The notes under the pieces: model-generated
What the model was told of the DNA's origin: nothing
Databases searched by the model: none
Seen by the model: the letters and a program-made list of their open reading frames with translations, nothing else
Program-made: the position numbers and the translations under genes
Shown: positions 54,330 through 64,000 of the stretch, piece by piece
How positions within the stretch are numbered: position 1 is the stretch's first letter
How the letters are laid out: each line of letters starts with the position of its first letter
From: Arthrinium phaeospermum
Taxonomy: Eukaryota; Ascomycota; Sordariomycetes; Amphisphaeriales; Apiosporaceae
Direction: 5' to 3'
DNA: 64,000 nt
Assembly (NCBI GenBank): GCA_006503535.1
Contig: QYRS01000004.1
Span: forward strand, 124,001 to 188,000

Positions 54330-55292
54330 ATGAAGTTCAACACTGTCGCCATCGCTGCCCTCGCAGGCGTGGCTTCGGCCTCGCCCGTCGAAATGAGACA
54401 GAACGGAGGTGGCGATGGCCCCTTCGGCCCTGGTGTATGCTCTCTCCCCCATTCCCATCACCACTAGCAAATAGCTAACATGTCGCCCTTTCACGTATCA
54501 GACCTACAAGACCGAGAGCAGTCTGCAACAGCACACCATCTACATGCCCACCAAGTCCACCGGCGACACCAAGCTCCCGGTCCTGGTCTGGGGCAACGGC
54601 GCCTGCAGCGCCGACGGCCGCAGCAACGTCCAGCTCCTGCAGCAGATCGCCTCGTACGGCTACCTGGCCATCTCCTCCGGCGGCCCGGGGCAGCAGGGCA
54701 GCACCACGGCGAAAATGATGACGGACTCGATCGACTGGGCCGTCGCTAACGCCGGCAAGGGCGCCTACGCCAACGTCGACGCCACCAAGATCATGGCCGC
54801 CGGGTTTAGTTGTGGCGGCGTCGAGGCCTACGCTCAGATCTGGGACTCGCGCGTCGCGACCGTCGGCATCTTCAGCTCCGGCTTGCTCGACAACCAGACC
54901 GCGGCGACGCACTTTGACAAGCCCATCCTCTACGTGCTCGGCGGGCAGAGCGACATCGCCTATGCCAACGTGAGTTTTCACCCTTCCCCTTTTCCCTCCC
55001 CCCTCTCCCTCACTATTCCCCGGTTTCTAATATTCCGTCCGTAATACAGGGCGAGCGCGACTACAAGAACCTCCCCGCCAATACCCCGGCCTGGAAGGGC
55101 AACATCAACGTCGGCCACGGCGGCACCCTGGGCGACCAGAACGGCGGCAAGTTCGGCAAGGCCGGCCTCGCCTGGCTGCAGTACATCTTCCGCGGCGACG
55201 AGCAGGCCAAGGCCTACCTCACCGGCGGCTACCAGGCCGACGGCTGGGCGGTCGAGACGCACGCCTTTGACCAGCTGAAGCCTCAGGTCTAG
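54330..55292 (+). CDS. secreted alpha/beta-hydrolase-fold protein
   Basis: Exons 54330-54434, 54502-54969 and 55050-55292, giving 271 residues. A signal peptide (MKFNTVAIAALAGVASA) is followed by a short pro-like segment ending EMRQ. The hydrolase core shows LPVLVWGNGACSADGRSN (oxyanion-hole strand), YLAISSGGPG, the nucleophile elbow MAAGFSCGGVEAY (G-x-S-x-G), LYVLGGQSDIAY with the likely acid Asp, and NINVGHGGTLGDQ with the likely His. This fits extracellular fungal esterase or cutinase-like hydrolases of unassigned substrate. The length is normal and all triad positions can be placed. The first intron interrupts just after the pro-segment. It is convergent with the HET gene at 55397, with 104 bp between the stops. 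Confidence 0.88.
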
Positions 55293-55396
55293 GTTGGGAG
55301 CGTATAAGGTGGGCTGATAGGTGGAATGACTGTTTGGGGATTGAAGATGATTAGGTAAATTAAGGGTCGATGCAAAGCAGCCCAATACAAGCCTAG

Positions 55397-57624
55397 TCAC
55401 ACGATAACAATCGTATGCCGCCCGTTACGGTATTGTTCGCACGGGAATCTGTCTTCGCCTGCGTATGCACCATTGCCCAGGATCTTCGCTTTCATACCCG
55501 TGCCCCAAGCATGAGCCACACCGATGCGACGGAAAACTCCCTCCTCCAGGTCTACCACTTCCAGCAACAGGATACGAATAGTCCCGTAGGACCAGTCGTC
55601 TACCCTTGCAGGCATGCAGTACAGTCCTCCACTGGCGTCTTGTTCGCCGGGATTGTCCAGGTAATTAGTTGGTCGGGGACGATCGAGATAGACTTCCAAG
55701 TCCACCTCGGCCTGCTCCTCTGGTATGGCGGAATCTCCCAAGGCCCTGGTCACAGGCGTTCCGTTCACCACCATCTCCCAGCTGCGGGACAGGCTGCTCG
55801 TGGGAGCATTGCGAGGAAGTAGCACCAGCCGCTTCAATACACCCGACAATTTTATCCATCCCCCGCGGACGTGGCCAGTGTCATCTTCCGATCCGTGCTG
55901 CAGCTGTACCTCCTTCACATGAATAAGAATGCTCGAGTCTCGCACATCTAGGTCCCCAGCAGCTATAGTCGCGTCCACCGCCGCCCATGACCAACTGGGG
56001 GCACAGTAGGGAATTGTATGGGCTGTTTGGTCATCTGGTCCGAACCCAGCAGCCACAACCCAGAGCAGCTCATGTTCCAGGTAGCGGCGCCACATGCCGG
56101 CGACATACTCGTCCTCCAGGATCGACCTGAACGGTTTGGCAATGCCAGAGAGGGCGACGAGCTTGTCACCGGCACAGGTTAGACCACAGGCCGTGTAGGC
56201 CTCGACGATCCGGGCCCAGGACATGTACGCCGCCTTCTTGTCGGACGTGGTCTCGACCCCCACTAGACAATTTGGGGCGAGGTTCTTGATACGGCGGCGA
56301 CGACTATGGATTTGCGGGGGTATACCGTCCGGGTAGATCTCGGCGGCGTCCTTGGTGCAGCACTCCCAAAACAGCTGTTGGGGGCCAAAGTGGATGACTC
56401 GGGGTGAGAGGAGGCGTTCTTGCAGAACCCATGCCCGGCTGTTAATGAGGGAGCGGGACACATCCGTCTCCCACAAATCCAGATAGGAAACTAGAAACGG
56501 GTCGTCATGGCTGCTGGTAGGTAGACTCACCATCGCGGGTGATATCGAGCGTGGGTCCCTGGAATGGAACAAGGAATGATGGTCGTCCAGCGCTTCCGCG
56601 GCAGAGATGTTGCAGAAGGAGTGCGAGTAAATCTCGCTCATCTGGGGTAATTCCCTCTCCAGGTCGGCATGGCCATCGCCTTGCTGAATGATGCAAAGGG
56701 AGTCGATCCACAGGTATCGCATGCCAAGCTGACGGACGACATAGATTGCATCCCGGTACAGCTGCGGAAGCATCTCCACTTCAATCCCGTCTGACAGCTG
56801 ACGGTAGTTCGCAGCGGTAAGCTGAAGAGAGTCGGTCGGGTCCGGGCCCCAGCGATGGCTCAACGTCATATATGGCCCTCGCATAGCCGAACTCCTGGTT
56901 TCGACAAGGCGACATTGGTGCGTACTTGGATCTTCTGGATCACCGCAATCAAGTAGGCGTGTGGGATACCACGACTTCTGTCCTCGTAGGCTGTTACACA
57001 TGGGGTGATTTGCCAGGCAATTCTCAATCCAGTTGATGGCGGGAGACCGTGTGATGGCTGTCTTGGTGTCAGGCGCCAGCGCTCCTGTTTCGTATTGTTG
57101 AAAGTCTTGTGGGATCGCATTAGCAGATATCACTATTCATATGTGGACAGAATCCTGACAGAAAAACACGTACCTTGATCACTCCGGCGCTCCATGAGAA
57201 ATGACGAACTCCGAGCTCTAACTCCATAAAGCTCTCCAGACATGTCAAGCGAGATGATGTAGTGCTCATGGCCGCGGTAACGACCACCAGACAATCTAAA
57301 CCTAGTATTACAAGGAATCTTGTCCATGGGGCTCAAAGATTTGGCCGTTGTTGTACCATTCTCCAATGCGCCATCACCGCCAAGATATGGTTCATCGTCA
57401 TTATCTTGGTGGTAAGCAAGGCGTCCCTCTTGTGCTGTCAGGCCGGCCCACAACCGGTTGCAGATGTAGCAACCTTCGTCGAGAGAGCGCAGTAGGGTCG
57501 TACAGCTTTGGTGATGCGGCGCATCTACTCCTTTTAACTCTGTGATGCTCGCGAGGTCGCATGAACTGAGAGCACCTTGACACACAGCACAGAGCACACC
57601 ATGTTGGCGCGAAGCAGTTTGCAT
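55397..57624 (-). CDS. HET-domain protein
   Basis: Two exons on the minus strand, 57624-57174 and 57105-55397, giving 719 residues. The N-terminal region has paired cysteines (CAVCQG, CYICNRL) typical of one HET subgroup. The HET domain blocks are GPYMTLSHRWGPD, YLWIDSLCIIQQGDGHADLE and SRAWVLQERLLSPRVIHFG. It continues with YAPSWSWAAVD-like text (IPYCAPSWSWAAVDAT) and closes with the characteristic short hydrophobic end HTIVIV. Splicing joins MERRSDQ to DFQQYETG in phase. Predicted role: cytosolic trigger of cell death on vegetative incompatibility. Of the three HET genes this has the cleanest two-exon model. Confidence 0.92.
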
Positions 57625-58306
57625 AGATGGCGTCTTCGTCGAGATGTGTCAGAGGTAAAGACAGAAGAACACGCGGGAGAAAAACAGCAGTCCGCGGTGG
57701 GTACGCAGATTATGGATAATGGAGGATGGTATGTAGAGGAGTGGCCGTAGTCGCCAGTCTCAGCTTAGGAACATTACAGCTGGAATCACCCTAGGCTAGT
57801 GCTGTGTGAAGTGGATCATCCCTGCGGGGTATGCCTGAAGAAGACTGACAAATGAGACGCCATAAAACCGCAGACCCAGAATCTCGCCTCCCACAAGAGC
57901 CCGTCAAAAATTCTACGTCAATCGCCGCTGCGGCTTTGGTGCATTTTTGTGCTTCTTCTTGGCCTGAAGTTGCCTTCAACCACAGTCAGGTTTGGTAGGT
58001 TGGAGCATGTAATTGCACCGTCCGAGCTACCTATTAGCTTAGGGGTTGGCCGCAGAGATGCGTCCTTTGTCAACTGAAGCTTACCTTTTCGCCCTACTCA
58101 TGAAAGATAAACCGACGTATGCCATCTTTGTCCAAGCCGACATGGGATGAAAGACGACATCCTCTTGGAGCAATGGCTCTTTGGTACCCAATCCTGCAAC
58201 CCTTGCAGGATTCCGATTTGGGGCTTCCGAAGTACGTGTTCGCGTTTTACAGCTTAACTAAACAATACTACAGTACTTGCCCCCAAGAACTTTCCTACGA
58301 CCAAAC
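57625..58306. other. intergenic; possible 5' UTR intron
   Basis: 0.68 kb between divergent genes. A well-formed 42-nt intron candidate lies at 58232-58273 (GTACGT, CTAAC-like branch, CTACAG), but no ATG joins in frame upstream, so it would be in the kinase 5' UTR. Nothing else recognised. Confidence 0.45.
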
Positions 58307-61165
58307 ATGCGTGTTGAAGATGATGTCGAAGCCATCAGTGACTACACCTCTGGTGGTTACGCCTTAATCGAGCCAGACATGGTGCTAGGCAAACGATATG
58401 AGGTGGTCGATAAGTTGGGCCACGGCAACTCTGCGACGGTATGGCTATGCTGGGTCCGGAGAAACAAGCACCCTGATATGCGATGGGTGGCCATCAAGGT
58501 TTTAAAAGCCGCATGCTCCTCCAAACCGTTCGACGAGATGGAGAAGAAGAATCATCTCATCCGTCGCGGTGGGAAGGAAAAAGAGTGGACAGTTGCCCAC
58601 GTCGGGATGCCCATTGGCGAGTTCCGCCACGACGATGTCAATGGTTCCCACCGATGCTTGGTCATGCCGGTGCTGGGGCCCAGCCTCGAGCCCCGGGAGT
58701 CGGCCGATAGACCAGCCCTGAAGAAGAACCTCTACGCGACGGCGCTGGCGCTAGAGTACCTCCACCGCCATGGCGTCGCCCACGGCCAAGTTGGGCCGCA
58801 CAACGTCCGCTGGCAACTGGACTTCCAGGACGCCAACATCCTCTCCACCCAGGAGATGAAAGAGAGGCTGGGCCTGGAGAGGCGTAAACGCACAACCAAC
58901 ACGCCAAGGCCAGACCAGCCGGGCCTCCTCATCCCGTCCGCCGACCTGGAGAATCTCGCCCCCAAGGGCCGAATCGTGCTGTTCCCCTCGTCCACCGGCC
59001 CCACCGATCCCGCCGGCGTACCGCATTGGTACTGGGGCCCCGAAGTCCTGACCGGCCTGGGCTTCCTGACCGGCACCGAATACCGCGACCGGCCCGGCGG
59101 CGACGTCTGGAGCTTCGGCTGCCTGGTCCTGGACGTGTACGCCCGCTGCACCCTGGGGGTCGCCGACGCGGGCGCCTCGGACGCCCACCTCTGGCGGCAC
59201 GTCCAGACCCTCGAGCGGTTCCTGGGCCCGTTCCGCCGCCCGACGGCCTTCTTGGCCGATGAGCGCGGGCAATTCGTGGACCGCGTCCCGTCGGGCCGCA
59301 TGTGCGAGTCCGAGGCCGACTACGAGCGGTGGAAGCGCGCCGCCCTGGGGAAGCTGCCCGCGGGGACCACCGCGCTGGGGGCCTTGCTGGGCTCCGACCG
59401 GTTCCGGGCGAGCTGGGCCCCCGAGCCGGTCGAGCGGGGGGCGGTCCTGCCGGGGCCCGAGGCCGGCGAGCTGGCGGCGATGCTGGAGTCGGCGCTTTGT
59501 TACGACGAAGGGGGACGGTCTATTCAAGCTGTTTTGCAGTCGGGCTGGTTCTCTGACCTACGATCGCGCCGAACGAACTGCCCGATGTTCGAGGAAATGA
59601 CCCCTAGTCTGGCTGAGCATGACACAATCGAGCCCGAGGACAATTCTGGAGATGGTACCGGGCTAGATGCGGATTTGGCACCCGACCCAGAACCCGCAGC
59701 TGAACCAAAGACCACCCGCCCACACTTGCAAATAACCAAAACTTCAAATCCTCTACTGGAACTCGCCACCCTGGACGTGACACGCATCGATATATTTCAT
59801 CTACTGGATATCACGCGCGATGTCGTGGTTCCAGCAGACGAGGTACTCGGTCATACGCCACCTGCTCGGAAGATCAAAGAGGCGAAGCAAGCCTTGGAGG
59901 ACGTCAGAAAGATTGGGGCGTTTGATAAGGGGGGCGCCAGACAACCTCTGGATGAGCACATTCTGCAAGTCTGCCGAGCGTACCGGGACCACGGCGAACG
60001 GGTCCTCACTCGTGCCAGAGCACTGGCAGTCCGTGCAGATGGGAGTGAGGCCCACGGCGACGATGCTGGGTACACCCGTTGTATTGGTAAGATTGCAAGG
60101 TTGATTAAGGAGTATTCGAATCACAGGGCTGAGAGGGTAGAGTTCTACCGCCAGGAGCTGCGGGATGTCGAGACACCAGCTCGGCTGCATAAAGAGATGC
60201 TTTCGGAGTTCCCGGATCTACAAGACGGCGAATTAGATCCCAAAAGTCCGTCCAGCGACAAACATACGGAGAGCATCGTCAGTGTCGAAGCCAACAGGGA
60301 CCCTACGGGGCCCGACGGGAATTCCGATATCATCGCCAAGGATCAGCAGGAGAAGTTCGTGGACGAATCCAAAGATCTCGAGTTATTTGACGGAACCCTC
60401 AAGTCTTCCGCCGACATTTATTCCACTGTAGAGCTTCCCGATATCGCAGAGGCCATTTCCCGCCTCCAGAGTATTTCTGTCGAAGGACGGCTCATCGCTG
60501 AAGATGTCAGATACGATACCCCCGATGAGCAGGTCGGCGAGACTCCTAAAACCCAAAGAACAAAAGAAGCGGTTCCTATCGAAAAGCCACCACCCAAAAT
60601 TGAAGACTTCTTCCAGATCTTCATGAACCGTAGATTCGAGATAATAGTCCAGCCGCAGGACAAACCACTTGCCGCGAAAAACGCGGCCTCGGCAATCGTA
60701 GCCACGGAAGAGCCTCCCTTGGGCCCTCGCGAGATGCGGCCCGACACGGACACGCCCGGCCACGAGATGCTTGCAGCCGCCTCTGCGACCCCCCTGCCTG
60801 CATCCGGGAATACGTCGCCGACAGTTTCGAGTCCAAATACAGAGGTTGTCTTCCCAGAAAGGAGCGGCGAAAAGGTGCCTGAATTGATATCCGACCACGT
60901 CAAGGTCGTTCTGTCAGCCGTGGAAGACTTCGTGGAGCCGCACCTGCAGAAGCTGCGGGTGCGGCTTGAGTCAGGCGATCCGGTGGTGTACTACGTGCTG
61001 ATAGTCTGCGCTGCTGGCATCCTCGTCTTCATCGTTTTGCTGTTTGTCCTGATTGTACGGGCACGGGATGCCACTACCGGCGAGCCGATTAGGATCGCTG
61101 CCAGATCAGAGGTTCGGGACTGGCTCCGGACCCGCGTGGTATCTCCCTACTCGGAGCTCCATTAA
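58307..61165 (+). CDS. SRPK-like pseudokinase with C-terminal membrane anchor
   Basis: Intronless, 952 residues from ATG 58307. The kinase fold starts with YTSGGYALI and RYEVVDKLGHGNSATVWL, as in SR-protein kinases, with VAIKVLK supplying Lys64. The catalytic loop reads VAHGQVGPHNVRW: the catalytic Asp is replaced by Gln161 while the metal-binding Asn166 remains, and no DFG is seen (the position is in IVLFPSSTGP). The APE-like YWGPEVLTG and DVWSFGCLVLDV are present. After about residue 430 comes a long polar, acidic region, then one hydrophobic segment at about 893-917 (YYVLIVCAAGILVFIVLLFV) and a 35-residue basic tail. Phosphotransfer is unlikely; a membrane-tethered scaffold is inferred. 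Kinase-domain codons are far more GC-rich than the C-terminal half. Confidence 0.82.
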   Translation: MRVEDDVEAISDYTSGGYALIEPDMVLGKRYEVVDKLGHGNSATVWLCWVRRNKHPDMRWVAIKVLKAACSSKPFDEMEKKNHLIRRGGKEKEWTVAHVGMPIGEFRHDDVNGSHRCLVMPVLGPSLEPRESADRPALKKNLYATALALEYLHRHGVAHGQVGPHNVRWQLDFQDANILSTQEMKERLGLERRKRTTNTPRPDQPGLLIPSADLENLAPKGRIVLFPSSTGPTDPAGVPHWYWGPEVLTGLGFLTGTEYRDRPGGDVWSFGCLVLDVYARCTLGVADAGASDAHLWRHVQTLERFLGPFRRPTAFLADERGQFVDRVPSGRMCESEADYERWKRAALGKLPAGTTALGALLGSDRFRASWAPEPVERGAVLPGPEAGELAAMLESALCYDEGGRSIQAVLQSGWFSDLRSRRTNCPMFEEMTPSLAEHDTIEPEDNSGDGTGLDADLAPDPEPAAEPKTTRPHLQITKTSNPLLELATLDVTRIDIFHLLDITRDVVVPADEVLGHTPPARKIKEAKQALEDVRKIGAFDKGGARQPLDEHILQVCRAYRDHGERVLTRARALAVRADGSEAHGDDAGYTRCIGKIARLIKEYSNHRAERVEFYRQELRDVETPARLHKEMLSEFPDLQDGELDPKSPSSDKHTESIVSVEANRDPTGPDGNSDIIAKDQQEKFVDESKDLELFDGTLKSSADIYSTVELPDIAEAISRLQSISVEGRLIAEDVRYDTPDEQVGETPKTQRTKEAVPIEKPPPKIEDFFQIFMNRRFEIIVQPQDKPLAAKNAASAIVATEEPPLGPREMRPDTDTPGHEMLAAASATPLPASGNTSPTVSSPNTEVVFPERSGEKVPELISDHVKVVLSAVEDFVEPHLQKLRVRLESGDPVVYYVLIVCAAGILVFIVLLFVLIVRARDATTGEPIRIAARSEVRDWLRTRVVSPYSELH

Positions 61166-62454
61166 CGCCTGTGCCAGTCTCCTTCCTGTCAGGGAGAGAC
61201 GAATGGCGGGAATTCGACAGACGGGGGAAATTCACTCATGACCTACTTGGTCACTCATTCTTCAAAACTGTCGTAGTCGTCTGAATTAAGTCATACCCTC
61301 AAGGCCGTGTCTTTGTCATTTCATTCCCGGCGTTTTTAGGTGGATCTCCACATTTCCCGTATCACACACAGGTCAGGGGCTTCCACCACATCGCTGCCTT
61401 CGTGGCGAGTCGAGCTCCCGGCTGTATGGCACCTACTGGTCGACGGTATTAGTTAGAGCAACAAGGATCGATTCCATCTGATCTCGAGCCACTATTGCTC
61501 CTTCGGGTAGCCTAGGCGCTTTATTGGCCGGATACCCTCTAGACTCGAGGGTTCCCGATCGAGGGCGCAGATTTGTCACGCCATGATCGAGCCAGTCGAA
61601 AAGGCCTTTGATTCAATTAACCGTCGCATAAAGATATTCCTGATTCACTTTTAGCCTCAGTCCTTATTCGAGTCAGCTTCGACGAGTCTGTCGGATTTAT
61701 AGTCAGCTGGTCAGGTCCGACGGCGGACAGTGAGTGGCATTGGAATACTCTTGCCCTACTGTACCATATGGTGACAATATCCTAGCTGCGCTTTGGAATG
61801 TGTGTTTGTTTGCCCGGTCAGGAGATACTCGCAAAGCTCCCCGCAAAAGTCGAAATGGGATTCGAAAGTGGCTTGGTTGGGCCGAGGTTTCAAGGGGGGT
61901 GTCACTGTGGACACAGATCTTCCAACTTGAACCGTCTGCTTGGCACCCACGGTCCGCAGCTCCGCGGAGGTAGAGTCCAGCATGAGCAGGGATCCCACTT
62001 CCGATCTTGGACCTGTCCAGTGCGGCGGGCCAGACGCTTGCAGCAATGACTAACAAACACGGGGATTTCGCTATCGCAGTGTCGCGAACATGCGGCTTAG
62101 GATCCACGCTAGCCTCCAAACATCGGACCGAAAAAGCAAAAGCACCCGTTTCGTTCCTATCCGTGCTGAGCGGGAGAGTTTCCTTTGGACCCCAGCCACG
62201 TCGCTTGCTGCCTCAGGCGAGTCAGGGCCCGGCGTTCAGATGAACCTTGGTCCCGGGGTCTGGGGAAAAGGGCGGAAGCAAAGGCCGCGGAAGGAAATAG
62301 AAACCTTTGCTCCTTTATCACCTAATGCTCCACCCTCCTTACGCTACATCACTCCGCTTTCCCAGCCCCTTTCCTGTTTCCCCACTACTGCCATATCTCT
62401 CTTTACGTTCGAGGAACCATACCGTTCAGGAGGGGCGAGAAAGAAGAAACCACC
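61166..62454. other. intergenic, long leader of the 7-TM gene
   Basis: 1.3 kb with no acceptable gene. The final 150 bp are C/T-rich, as in fungal leaders, and precede the upstream ORF at 62455. Confidence 0.45.
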
Positions 62455-62499
62455 ATGAAGCCCGCGGAGCATCCGCCCCCACGCCTGCCCCTGCAATGA
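62455..62499 (+). promoter_or_regulatory. 14-codon upstream ORF overlapping the main start
   Basis: ATG at 62455 has an excellent context (accaccATGA) and encodes MKPAEHPPPRLPLQ. Its TGA overlaps the main ATG as ATGA (62496-62499), a termination-reinitiation layout that would set translation of the membrane protein. Translational control is inferred. Confidence 0.55.
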
Positions 62500-63873
62500 C
62501 CATTGCTGAGAAGAACGACCACCACCAGTACGTGAACGCCACCGAGTTCCAGGCACGCGGCTTCCTCATCCCGCCATGGTACCAGGACGAGCAGCCCAAC
62601 GAGCTGGGCCTCCGGATCGTCTGGCTCGTGGCCGGCCTCACCATCCCGCTCGCCGGCTTCACCTGCATCAAGGCCATCAAGCACTCGTGGAGCAGCTACA
62701 AGTCCAAGCACCTCTGCAACCCCTACATCCTCATGGTCTGGGCCGTGTGGACCACCAGCGTCGGCATCAGCATCGCCTCTTTTTTGTTCTTGACGGGGAT
62801 TGCGCCGCCTAGGTAAGGGACCAAATGGCATGCCGATCGGGAACCGGACAGTTGCTGACGTGGCTTGTCTATTGTCGTAGCTTTTGGACCTTCCTCGCCA
62901 TCCGTATGTTGCCTGTCTACCCCAGATGGTGACCAAACACTACTAACCAACCATCCCGACGTGGCGCAGTGCTGTTCTGGCTCATACAGATGCAGTGCAT
63001 CCTCCAGATCGTGGCGAACCGGGTCTCGGTGCTCATGGCCTCGCAGCGGGAGGCGCGCCACGTCAAGCTGGGCATCCTGCTCATCATGACCTTCCTGACC
63101 TTCTCGGTCGCCTGCACGTGGATGCCGGCCCGGCTGCAGATCTCGCCCTACATCATCCGCGTCAACGACATCTGGGACCGCGCCAGCAAGGCCCTCTTCC
63201 TCTGCACCGACCTCTCGCTCAACATCTTCTTCCTCAAGACCGTCTCGCACAAGCTCATCTCGGCCGGGCTGACCAAGTACAAGATCCTGTTCCGGTACAA
63301 CGCCTGCATGGTCTGCATCTCGATGCTGATTGATGTCCGTGATCCTAATAACCCCGTGGAGTCACTCGGCCCGGTAATGGCTAACCCGTCCCATGCAGGC
63401 TTCTTATATCGGTGTCATGTCGCTCCAGTCGCCCGTCACGTGAGTTTGGCCATGCACATTCCTCTTTCACCTGTCATTTGAAGTCGCAATTCTAACCCCT
63501 GCCGGCCACCACCAGGTACTTCCAGTTCAACCCCCTCGTCCTTCTCTGGAAGCTCTACATCGAGCTCAACCTGGCCGAGCTCATCGCCAAAGTGGTGCAC
63601 GCCTCGACGCCCAACGAAGCGTCCCGGACCTTTGAGCGGCAGTGGGGCAGCCGGATCGAGACCTTCATCTCGGCGGGCGGGCACGTCCCGATCGCCGCGA
63701 CCGACGCCGACTCCGAAAAGGGCGTCGTCGTGGTCGAGTCCTCGTCGTCGCGGGAGAGCCCCTGCCCGCCGCCCGAGAAGGGCATCATGAAGACGGTGGA
63801 GCTGCAGGTCCTGATCCAAAAGCGGACGCACGACATGGTGGGCGATGTGGAGGACGGGCCGGCGTTCATGTGA
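62496..63873 (+). CDS. seven-TM integral membrane protein
   Basis: Exons 62496-62812, 62881-62903, 62970-63334, 63399-63439 and 63516-63873, giving 367 residues; two exons are only 23 and 41 nt. Hydrophobic segments can be placed at LRIVWLVAGLTIPLAGF, NPYILMVWAVWTTSVGISIA, FWTFLAILLFWLIQM, KLGILLIMTFLTFSVACTW, LFLCTDLSLNIFFLKTV, ACMVCISMLIDASYIGVM and PLVLLWKLYIELNLAELIA, giving seven helices with an extracellular-type N-terminus carrying an N-glycosylation site (NATE). The 90-residue C-terminal tail is cytosolic-like with a Ser cluster (ESSSSRESP). The layout resembles fungal integral membrane proteins related to PTH11-type or rhodopsin-like receptors, but no CFEM domain or retinal Lys is seen. 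The donor after exon 3 (GTCCGT) is weak. Ligand unknown. Confidence 0.82.
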
Positions 63874-64000
63874 CGAGAAGAAAGAAGAATATGGGGCTGT
63901 GGCTCCGGATATTATACGGGACGGGCTGTCACTTTGTTGAGCAAAAGTGATGTTAATGTGGAAGAGTAATTGAAGTTAATTGGATATGACGGCCTGAAGA

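Noticed and set aside
58232..58273. Intron joining an upstream coding exon to the pseudokinase
   Set aside because: Splice signals are good, but the in-frame upstream sequence has a stop and no ATG, so at best it is a 5' UTR intron.
1..64000. tRNA, rRNA, CRISPR or complete transposon
   Set aside because: I looked for tRNA T-arm patterns, spaced direct repeats, transposase or reverse transcriptase motifs and terminal repeats and found none that held up by eye.

Overview
The window reads as nuclear DNA of a filamentous ascomycete (Pezizomycotina, probably Sordariomycetes). The evidence is short GT-AG introns of about 42-100 nt, GC-rich coding sequence separated by AT-richer gaps, and families typical of these fungi: HET-domain proteins, NACHT and NB-ARC/TPR NOD-like receptors, Zn2Cys6 regulators, an AA9 lytic polysaccharide monooxygenase with a CBM1, a heme-thiolate peroxidase and F-box/ankyrin proteins. 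Species cannot be fixed from the sequence alone. Gene models below were spliced by hand, so exon boundaries are inferences from splice signals, frame and family consensus.

Layout. 0-14 kb: a Zn2Cys6 regulator, a NACHT receptor, a 14-TM MFS transporter, an F-box/ankyrin protein and a second F-box-like protein. 14-23 kb: an eleven-exon amidase transcribed divergently from a six-exon regulator whose zinc cluster lies mid-protein, with a repeated GGACCGGT motif on both sides of the amidase; then a TauD-type dioxygenase. 23-31 kb: an SesA-like/NB-ARC/TPR receptor with a Gly/Asn-rich amyloid-like linker and a frameshift, a small membrane protein, a methyltransferase and a small six-cysteine secreted protein that is only visible after splicing. 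31-40 kb: two HET proteins, the AA9 monooxygenase, and a ubiquitin-like-fold family gene with a one-base frameshift. 40-50 kb: a membrane protein with three phospho-SUMO-like motifs, a heme-thiolate peroxidase, the WD40 ribosome chaperone Sqt1, a zinc alcohol dehydrogenase, an APH-type kinase, a basic orphan and an Ala/Lys-rich secreted protein (also frameshifted). 50.7-54.3 kb carries no recognisable gene. 54-64 kb: a secreted alpha/beta hydrolase, a third HET protein, an SRPK-like pseudokinase with a C-terminal membrane anchor, and a seven-TM protein preceded by an overlapping upstream ORF.

Functional themes. Two NOD-like receptors and three HET proteins make the window rich in non-self recognition genes. 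LPMO, peroxidase, hydrolase and the small secreted protein form a dispersed secreted repertoire. Sqt1 is the one clear core housekeeping gene. The amidase/regulator pair with its shared motif looks like a self-contained regulatory unit. Three conserved genes carry small apparent deletions in simple sequence, which could be real gene decay or assembly indels.
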